Assembly (NCBI GenBank): GCA_009773315.1
Contig: WRPE01000004.1
Coordinates: 1-64,000 of the forward strand
Reading direction: 5' to 3'
DNA from: Syntrophaceae bacterium
Lineage (GTDB): Bacteria; Desulfobacterota; Syntrophia; Syntrophales; Smithellaceae
Length of the DNA stretch: 64,000 nt
Shown here: positions 58,207 to 64,000 of the stretch, piece by piece
How positions within the stretch are numbered: the stretch's first letter is position 1
How the letters are laid out: the number at the start of each line of letters is the position of its first letter
Position numbers and translations under genes: made by a program
Notes under the pieces: generated by a model
Told to the model about the DNA's origin: nothing
The model's input: the letters and a program-made list of their open reading frames with translations, nothing else
Databases searched by the model: none

Positions 58207-61188
58207 ATGGCGGATAGAATCGAAGTTGGGTTTAAAGAAGGCATTCGCGACGCGTTGGGCGAAAAGACCCAAAAGCGCATTATCGATAATCTGGCGCTGG
58301 CCGTTGCCAAAGTGGCCACCATCGAAGTATATACCATCGCCGGCGAGCTTAGCGCCGCCGAATTGCAGGAAGCAGCCGCTGGGCCCCTCTCTGATCCGGT
58401 CATTCAGGAATTTTCTATCAACCGGCCTCTGGCGAAAAATTTTGATTGGCTCATCGAAGTCGGCTTTCGTCCGGGCGTGACCGATAACGTCGGAAAAACG
58501 GCCCGCGAAGCGATTTCTATTTTACTTGGCGAGAATACCGGCGAGCGGAAAATCGCCGTTTATACCTCCCGCCAATATCTGATCAGCGGCAAAATATCTC
58601 AAACCGACGCGGGAAAAATCGCCGCCGGCCTCCTGGCCAACGACTTGATCGAACGCCATCAAGTCATCGCGGCGGGTGATTTTGATTTTAACCGAGGACT
58701 CGCCGCTTTTGTACCGCAGGTAATGGGCAAAGACGAACCGCATGTGACTCATATCAATCTGGCGGAAGTTGACGCACAGGGCCTTTTAAAAATCAGCCAG
58801 GAAAAACTCCTGGCTCTGAATCTGGAAGAAATGCAAGCCATTCAGGCTTATTATCAGAATCCCGCCGTCATCAAAGCCCGCAAAAAAGTCGGGTTGAATG
58901 AAACCACAACCGATGTGGAACTGGAATGCCTGGCGCAAACCTGGTCCGAACATTGCAAACATAAAATTTTCAACAGCAAAATTGATTATACCGACGGGCG
59001 TAATAAATTAAAAATTGATTCGCTTTTTAAAAAATATATCAAAGGCTCGACGGCCAAAATCCGCAAGGCCAAAGGCAAGAAGGATTTCTGCCTTTCCGTT
59101 TTTGTGGATAACGCGGGCATCATTAAATTCAACGACGATCACAACCTGGTTTTCAAAGTGGAGACGCACAACTCGCCTTCCGCGCTTGATCCTTACGGCG
59201 GGGCGCTCACCGGCATCGTCGGCGTCAACCGCGATCCTTTCGGTACGGGCATCGGCGCAAAGTTGATTTTCAACACGGATGTGTTTTGTTTTGCCTCGCC
59301 CTTTTACAAAAAGAAACTGCCGCCCCGCATCCTGCATCCACGCCGTATTTACGAAGGCGTGCGCGAAGGCGTCGAACACGGCGGCAACAAAAGCGGCATC
59401 CCCACGGTCAACGGAAGCCTTGTTTTTGATAAACGGTATCTGGGCAAGCCATTGGTTTACTGCGGCACCGCCGGTATCATGCCCGCGCGCCTTAACGGTA
59501 AACCCACACACACCAAGGAAATCAAACCCGGCGACGTGATCATCATGACCGGCGGCAGAATCGGCAAGGACGGCATTCACGGCGCGACTTTTTCTTCAGA
59601 AGAACTCCATGAAGGCTCGCCGGTTACCGCCGTGCAGATCGGCGATCCCATCACACAGAAGAAAATGACGGATTTTCTGCTGGTCGCCCGCAATCGTGGC
59701 CTTTACCGCGCGATTACCGATAACGGCGCAGGTGGTCTGTCTTCGTCCGTGGGTGAAATGGCGACCTATTCCGGCGGCTGCGAAATGGATTTGTCGCTGG
59801 CACCTCTGAAATACGCGGGCCTTCAGCCCTGGGAAATCCTGGTCTCCGAAGCGCAGGAGCGCATGTCGCTGGCCGTTGATCCGAAAAAAGTCGATCAGTT
59901 TATGGCACTGGCCCGCAAGATGGGCGTGGAAGCCACGGCGATGGGCAAGTTTACCAAATCCGGAATATTTCATGCCCGCTTTGGTGAAAAAACCGTGGCG
60001 TATCTGGATATGGATTTTCTGCACGACGGCGTACCGCAGATGAAACTGGCAGCCCAATGGAAAGCACCGAAAAACGCCGAGCCGACCTTTGCCGAACCCG
60101 CCAATTTAAATAAAGCTTTTATCCGGATGCTCTCACGTCTGAATATCTGCTCCAAAGAAGCGGTTGTGAGGCAGTATGATCATGAAGTCCAGGGCGGCTC
60201 TGTGGTCAAACCCATGGTGGGCGTGCAAAACGACGGGCCGTCGGACGCGGGTATTGTGCGTCCGCTTTTGGATTCCATGGAAGGCGTGGTGGTGGCGCAT
60301 GGCATTTGCCCGCGTTACAGCGATATCGACGCCTACCATATGACCGCCTGCGCCATTGACGAAGCCATCCGCAATGCTGTGGCGGTGGGCGCTGATCTGA
60401 ATCATCTGGCGGGGCTGGATAATTTCTGCTGGTGCGATCCCGTTCAGTCCACCAAAACGCCCGACGGTGAATACAAGCTTGCCCAACTGGTGCGTGCGAA
60501 CATGGCCATTTATGATTACACCACCGCCTTTGGCGTGCCCTGTATCTCCGGCAAAGACAGCATGAAAAACGACTACGCCATCGGTAAAACGAAAATCTCC
60601 GTACCGCCGACACTGCTTTATTCGGTCATCGGCAAAATCAAGGATGTACGCAAAGCCGTGACCATGGACGCCAAGCGGCCGCAGGATCTGGTTTACATTA
60701 TCGGGGAAACTCGCGATGAACTGGGCGGCTCTGAATGGTTTGCCGAGCACAAAGCCATCGGCAACAAAGTCCCGCAGGTGGACGTAAAAAAAGCCATCAA
60801 AAAGTATCGCGCCCTGCACAAGGCCATCCAGTCAGGCCTTATCGCCTCCTGTCATGATTGCTCCGACGGGGGCTTAGGCATCGCGCTCATCGAAACCGCG
60901 TTTGCCGGTGGCCTGGGCATGAATATCGACTTAAAAGATGTTCCTTATCGCGGCAAGAAGCGCAACGATTATGTTTTATTTTCCGAGACGGCCAGCCGCT
61001 TTGTCGTGACCATCCATCCGAAAGATCAAGGCCGGTTTGAAAAAATCATGGATGGAAGCGTCCTGAATGAAATCGGCTTTGTCGCAGGCAATGGACTCTT
61101 CCAGATCACCGGCCTCAATGGCAAACTGATTATGAAAGAAAAAATCAGCAACCTTAAAGAAGCCTGGCAGAAGCCGCTTAATTTTTAG
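58207..61188 (+). CDS. purL: Phosphoribosylformylglycinamidine synthase, large subunit with PurS-like N-terminus
   Basis: This 993-residue subunit makes FGAM from FGAR, ATP and ammonia in purine synthesis. The N-terminal 200 residues contain two PurS-like repeats (IEVGFKEGIRDALG and IEVGFRPGVTDNVG), replacing the small PurS subunit. The synthase part begins at about 225 (AQTWSEHCKHKIF), then KVETHNSPSALDPYGGALTG, DGIHGATFSSEEL, YSGGCEMDLSLAP and later CHDCSDGGLGIALIETAFAGG, with two AIR-synthase-like halves. This is the large fused form that pairs with a separate PurQ. It is 14 bases upstream of purQ. No purine riboswitch or PurR box was recognised in the 180-base upstream gap. Confidence 0.9.
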   Translation: MADRIEVGFKEGIRDALGEKTQKRIIDNLALAVAKVATIEVYTIAGELSAAELQEAAAGPLSDPVIQEFSINRPLAKNFDWLIEVGFRPGVTDNVGKTAREAISILLGENTGERKIAVYTSRQYLISGKISQTDAGKIAAGLLANDLIERHQVIAAGDFDFNRGLAAFVPQVMGKDEPHVTHINLAEVDAQGLLKISQEKLLALNLEEMQAIQAYYQNPAVIKARKKVGLNETTTDVELECLAQTWSEHCKHKIFNSKIDYTDGRNKLKIDSLFKKYIKGSTAKIRKAKGKKDFCLSVFVDNAGIIKFNDDHNLVFKVETHNSPSALDPYGGALTGIVGVNRDPFGTGIGAKLIFNTDVFCFASPFYKKKLPPRILHPRRIYEGVREGVEHGGNKSGIPTVNGSLVFDKRYLGKPLVYCGTAGIMPARLNGKPTHTKEIKPGDVIIMTGGRIGKDGIHGATFSSEELHEGSPVTAVQIGDPITQKKMTDFLLVARNRGLYRAITDNGAGGLSSSVGEMATYSGGCEMDLSLAPLKYAGLQPWEILVSEAQERMSLAVDPKKVDQFMALARKMGVEATAMGKFTKSGIFHARFGEKTVAYLDMDFLHDGVPQMKLAAQWKAPKNAEPTFAEPANLNKAFIRMLSRLNICSKEAVVRQYDHEVQGGSVVKPMVGVQNDGPSDAGIVRPLLDSMEGVVVAHGICPRYSDIDAYHMTACAIDEAIRNAVAVGADLNHLAGLDNFCWCDPVQSTKTPDGEYKLAQLVRANMAIYDYTTAFGVPCISGKDSMKNDYAIGKTKISVPPTLLYSVIGKIKDVRKAVTMDAKRPQDLVYIIGETRDELGGSEWFAEHKAIGNKVPQVDVKKAIKKYRALHKAIQSGLIASCHDCSDGGLGIALIETAFAGGLGMNIDLKDVPYRGKKRNDYVLFSETASRFVVTIHPKDQGRFEKIMDGSVLNEIGFVAGNGLFQITGLNGKLIMKEKISNLKEAWQKPLNF

Positions 61189-61202
61189 ACAGGATTAAAG
61201 AT

Positions 61203-62027
61203 ATGACCCGCAAAGTAAAAACAATTGTGCTGACCGGCAACGGCACCAACTGTGAAATGGAAATGGCGCACGCCTGCAAACTCGCCTGCGCCGATCAAAT
61301 TGATATTGTGCATATCAGTGAATTACTTTTCGGAGAAAAACGTCTATCCGATTATAATTTTCTGAATCTTCCGGGCGGTTTTCTGGACGGCGACGATCTG
61401 GGCTCGGCCAAAGCCGGCGCCAACCGCTTTCTGCATGCGCGCATCGCCGGTTCGAGTGAAATGCTTATCGAAAACCTGCTCAAATTTATTGCCGACGGGA
61501 AGCTCATTTTGGGCGTCTGCAACGGTTTTCAACTCATGGTGAAACTGGGATTGCTTCCGGCGCTGACCGGCAATTTTACAAAGCAAAGCAGTACGTTGAC
61601 CTTTAACGATTCAGGACGATTTGAAGACCGCTGGGTGTATCTCAAGGCCAACGATCAGAGCCCCTGTGTTTTCACTCGCGGCATCGATACGGTTTATTAC
61701 CCGGTGCGTCACGGCGAAGGCAAATTTGTGCCGGAAAGCGCCGCCATTCTGAAAGAAATCGAAAAGAAAAATCTCGTGGCGCTTCAGTATTGCGATCCTA
61801 CCCGTGCCATCACGATGGACTATCCAGCCAACCCCAACGGCTCAACAAACGCCATCGCCGGCATCTGCAATGAAACCGGCCGACTCTTCGGTTTAATGCC
61901 GCACCCCGAAGCGTTCCTGCACCACACCAACCACCCCCGCTGGACACGCGAAACCCTGCCGGAAGAAGGCCAGGGCCTGGCGATTTTCCAAAACGCGATC
62001 AGCTTTATCCGCGGCAAAGATTTCTAG
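61203..62027 (+). CDS. purQ: Phosphoribosylformylglycinamidine synthase, glutaminase subunit
   Basis: This 274-residue class I glutamine amidotransferase supplies ammonia to PurL. The catalytic Cys lies in LILGVCNGFQLMVKLG (near residue 103), and the His/Glu pair in MPHPEAFLHHTNHP (near 238). VLTGNGTNCEMEMAHACK and NLPGGFLDGDDLGSAKAGANRF are typical. Length is slightly above the usual 230-residue PurQ, consistent with the form paired with large PurL. It is 14 bases downstream of purL and converges with the BtuF-like gene 13 bases after its stop. Confidence 0.92.
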   Translation: MTRKVKTIVLTGNGTNCEMEMAHACKLACADQIDIVHISELLFGEKRLSDYNFLNLPGGFLDGDDLGSAKAGANRFLHARIAGSSEMLIENLLKFIADGKLILGVCNGFQLMVKLGLLPALTGNFTKQSSTLTFNDSGRFEDRWVYLKANDQSPCVFTRGIDTVYYPVRHGEGKFVPESAAILKEIEKKNLVALQYCDPTRAITMDYPANPNGSTNAIAGICNETGRLFGLMPHPEAFLHHTNHPRWTRETLPEEGQGLAIFQNAISFIRGKDF

Positions 62028-62040
62028 TTTTTTCCTAGGG

Positions 62041-62958
62041 TTATCTGGTTGTTTCTAGTGTAATTTCCGGATGCAATATTTTCGCTGTCTGTTCAATCGC
62101 ATCGATGAGGCGCGGCGAGGCGCGGCCGATCAGGTCGGTACTCATCGGATAGATTTGTTTGTTTTTAACCGCTGGAATGTTGGGAAACTGCTCCCAGTAT
62201 TTTTTGACTTTTTTAAATTCCCTATCCGTGGCCATTGGCGCGAAAAGAAGAATGTCCGGCGCATGGGCCATGACGCCTTCCGCACTGTACCGCGGATACC
62301 GCGCCGTGTCTTTCCCCGCGATATTTGTGCCGCCGGCCCGTTCAATGACGTCGGAAATCAGTGTGCGCTTGCCCACGGTAATGACGGGATCCATGCCGAT
62401 CTGGAAAAAAACCCGCGGCTTCTTTTTATTTGAAATTTGCGCCGTGACGACGTCCAGCCGTCTTTGCAGTTGCGCGGTGAGTGTGCGGGCAGCCTGACGC
62501 CGACCGGTCACATCACCGATATGTAAAATGCTTTGAAGAATACCGGCCGTGTCCATCGGATTCGTCACATAAACCGTCATGCCGATTTTTTCCAATTGTC
62601 GAACCGTCTCCGGCCTGTTGCCGTCGGCTGTCGCCAGAATCAAATCCGGTTTTAGAGAAACGATTTTCTCCAGCGACGGATTGGTAAATCCCCCGATGCT
62701 TGTTTTTTTTGCGGCGTCCCGAGGCCAGTCACAAAAGCTGGTAACACCGACAATTTTGTCGTCCAGATTCAAGGCGAAAAGAATTTCTGTGATGCCTGGC
62801 GCCAAAGATATAATACGCAGTGGCGTCCCCGCGATGTTGACCTTGCGGCCCACTTCATCAGTAACAACTCCGGCATGAGCCGCCTCGCCAACAAAAACCG
62901 ACCAAACAACGGCTAAACTAACGATGGCGGCTTGAGTAATTTTTTTCAATTTATTCAT
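62041..62958 (-). CDS. Periplasmic cobalamin/Fe(III)-siderophore-type binding protein (BtuF-like)
   Basis: This 305-residue protein has a signal peptide (QAAIVSLAVVWSVFVGEAAHA). The mature part starts VVTDEVGRKVNIAGTPLRIISLAPGITEILFALNLDDKIVGVTSFCDWP, the pattern of the BtuF/FhuD/TroA-like type with a rigid central helix (ILQSILHIGDVTGRRQAARTL). DLILFAPMATD and PMSTDLIGRASPRLIDAIEQ complete it. It captures vitamin B12, other corrinoids or ferric chelates for an ABC importer. A TonB-like protein lies 30 bases upstream on the same strand, a sensible pairing with an outer-membrane receptor, but no permease, ATPase or receptor gene is in the window. Confidence 0.85.
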   Translation of the reverse strand: MNKLKKITQAAIVSLAVVWSVFVGEAAHAGVVTDEVGRKVNIAGTPLRIISLAPGITEILFALNLDDKIVGVTSFCDWPRDAAKKTSIGGFTNPSLEKIVSLKPDLILATADGNRPETVRQLEKIGMTVYVTNPMDTAGILQSILHIGDVTGRRQAARTLTAQLQRRLDVVTAQISNKKKPRVFFQIGMDPVITVGKRTLISDVIERAGGTNIAGKDTARYPRYSAEGVMAHAPDILLFAPMATDREFKKVKKYWEQFPNIPAVKNKQIYPMSTDLIGRASPRLIDAIEQTAKILHPEITLETTR

Positions 62959-62987
62959 ATCATTTCAAAGAGACGGTGAGGATCCTC

Positions 62988-63554
62988 TCAATCCTTCATA
63001 CGATAGCGGAAAGAAGCAATAATGTGGATGCGTGACAGTTTGTATTGTGGAGGCAGCGGTTGAAAAGGCGCGGCGGCCCGAATAACGTCCAGCGTGCCGG
63101 AATCAAGATTAACAAACCCGGAAGAAGTCATCCGCGCGGCCTGGAGAAGAGAGCCTTTCGCGTCAATCGATATTTTGATCACCACCACCCCTTCTTCACT
63201 CTTTTCATACGCGCCGGGCGGATACGTCCAGATACGCATAATCTTTTGTTTCACTCCCGCTAAATAATCCGCATATTTAACATCGGAGGAGCCGATATTC
63301 ACAGTGTCCTCCCGTCCGCCTTCCGGCATCGGCACCTGTTTTGCTTCGGGAGCTTGCTGCGGCGTTTTTTCCCGCGCAGTGTTTTCCTCTGTTTTCGGTT
63401 CGACCGCGGATTGGGGTTGCGTAATTTCTACCGTGAAAAGTTTTTCGGCTTTAACGTTGTCACGCAAGTCAACCAAACTGCTGACGGAAATCAGCACGAC
63501 GTGTCCGATGATGGATATGATGGCCGGCCAAAGGAGAAATTTTTTTGGATCCAT
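62988..63554 (-). CDS. TonB-family energy transducer
   Basis: This 188-residue protein begins MDPKKFLLWPAIISIIGHVVLISV, a signal-anchor segment. A Glu/Pro/Lys-rich periplasmic linker follows (EPKTEENTAREKTPQQAPEAKQVP), then the C-terminal domain YLAGVKQKIMRIWTYPPGAY, GVVVIKISIDAKGSLLQAARMTSSG and LDVIRAAAPFQPLPPQYKL. These are typical of TonB C-terminal domains. It transmits inner-membrane proton-motive force, via ExbBD, to outer-membrane receptors. The ATG at 63554 follows GGCGGGATAAC; an upstream frame to 63617 is unneeded. It lies upstream of the BtuF-like gene on the same strand, suggesting shared corrinoid or siderophore uptake. Confidence 0.85.
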   Translation of the reverse strand: MDPKKFLLWPAIISIIGHVVLISVSSLVDLRDNVKAEKLFTVEITQPQSAVEPKTEENTAREKTPQQAPEAKQVPMPEGGREDTVNIGSSDVKYADYLAGVKQKIMRIWTYPPGAYEKSEEGVVVIKISIDAKGSLLQAARMTSSGFVNLDSGTLDVIRAAAPFQPLPPQYKLSRIHIIASFRYRMKD

Positions 63555-63649
63555 GTTATCCCGCCTGAATAGAATCATATACGGCATTTGCCTCAAAATC
63601 AACATTATGATAACCAAAAGGCAACATGAAACAAAGTGGAGAGCAACTG

Positions 63650-64000
63650 ATGCTGACGGACATTGACTTTATGAATATCGCGCTTCAAGAAGCAGTCGTC
63701 GGGTACAAGCAAAACGAGGTACCGATTGGCGCAGTGCTGGCGCAAGAGGGCCAAATACTGGCGCAGGCGCATAATGCGTCCCTTGCCTCAAATGACCCCT
63801 CTGCACACGCGGAAATGCTGGCGATCCGCAAGGCCTGCGAGAAAACAGGTAATTACCGACTGACCGGAGCGTCGCTCTATGTGACACTGGAACCCTGCGC
63901 GATGTGCGCCGGCGCGATCCTCCAGGCAAGACTTAAGCGGGTTATTTTCGGCGCGCGCGATCCAAAGGCCGGCGCCGTGGTTTCCCTCTATTCTATTTTA
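63650..64000 (+). CDS. tadA: tRNA-specific adenosine deaminase TadA, N-terminal part (cut by window edge)
   Basis: The first 117 codons are in the window. TadA deaminates A34 of tRNA-Arg(ACG) to inosine. The zinc/catalytic motifs are present: HAEMLAI (Zn His and catalytic Glu) and PCAMCAGAI (Zn Cys pair). MLTDIDFMNIALQEAVVGYKQNEVPIGAVL at the start is typical. GGAGAGCAACTG precedes the ATG at 63650; an in-frame ATG at 63626 is possible. The C-terminal third is outside the window. It diverges from the TonB gene with about 95 bases between. Confidence 0.9.
   Translation, partial: MLTDIDFMNIALQEAVVGYKQNEVPIGAVLAQEGQILAQAHNASLASNDPSAHAEMLAIRKACEKTGNYRLTGASLYVTLEPCAMCAGAILQARLKRVIFGARDPKAGAVVSLYSIL

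Overview
The window reads as chromosome from an anaerobic Gram-negative bacterium that lives on CoA-activated acids, most likely a deltaproteobacterium (Desulfobacterota) of the Syntrophus/Syntrophales kind. The evidence for this is the outer-envelope genes (lipoproteins, TonB, a PBP1B-type penicillin-binding protein), many low-potential Fe-S and flavin proteins, a sigma-54 activator, and an unusually high density of CoA-ligase, CoA-transferase and crotonase genes. The lineage is an inference from gene content; no rRNA or tRNA gene was seen.

Layout. 1-3.4 kb: the end of signal peptidase I, two lipoproteins, and a deletion scar where a brnT toxin remnant and a truncated WYL regulator face each other. 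3.4-10.3 kb: a propionyl/acetyl-CoA synthetase behind a SLOG-like gene, mutY, a PPOX flavoprotein, ywbE and a fused ADP-forming acyl-CoA synthetase. 10.3-12.3 kb: an AT-rich island with a PD-(D/E)XK protein and a brnT(frameshifted)-brnA pair, both followed by attC-like sites. 12.3-24 kb: housekeeping genes (DUF188, RluA, SET domain) interleaved with three more ADP-forming acyl-CoA synthetase alpha-type proteins, an AMP-forming acyl-CoA ligase, a ferredoxin-nitroreductase and a winged-helix/Fe-S protein. 24-30 kb: envelope and secreted proteins, an amidohydrolase, a phospholipase-D synthase and an orphan HicB. 30-33.2 kb: a class III adenylate cyclase overlapping an oxygen-binding-type diiron protein, a convergent ferritin-like protein, and a RAYT transposase bounded by inverted repeats. 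33.3-43.2 kb: a CoA-transferase pair, then a sigma-54 regulator divergent from a three-gene flavoprotein/dienoyl-CoA-reductase/crotonase operon. 43-50 kb: htpG, PBP1B and an Fe-S/EFR1 pair. 50-51.3 kb: a CstR-like repressor and a rhodanese. 51.4-58 kb (minus strand): crotonase, VOC protein, class III aminotransferase, DUF819 membrane protein, and an ABC-F ATPase. 58-64 kb: purL-purQ, a BtuF-like protein, TonB and the start of tadA.

How the genes work together. Activation (AMP- and ADP-forming ligases), CoA transfer, hydration (crotonases) and redox steps (dienoyl-CoA reductase-like flavoprotein, Fe-S proteins) together suggest reversible acyl-CoA metabolism at low energy yield. The ADP-forming ligases can conserve the thioester bond as ATP.

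The four observations I rate highest are: (i) the 37.0-43.2 kb divergon, where three tandem 16-bp dyads lie upstream of a sigma-54 promoter that faces a desaturase-FNR-2Fe2S fusion; (ii) the cyclase/diiron/ferritin-like cluster, a candidate oxygen-to-cAMP signalling module; (iii) the CstR-like repressor with His replaced by Asn, its perfect palindrome and a rhodanese; (iv) attC-like sites around a broken BrnT toxin with an intact antitoxin.
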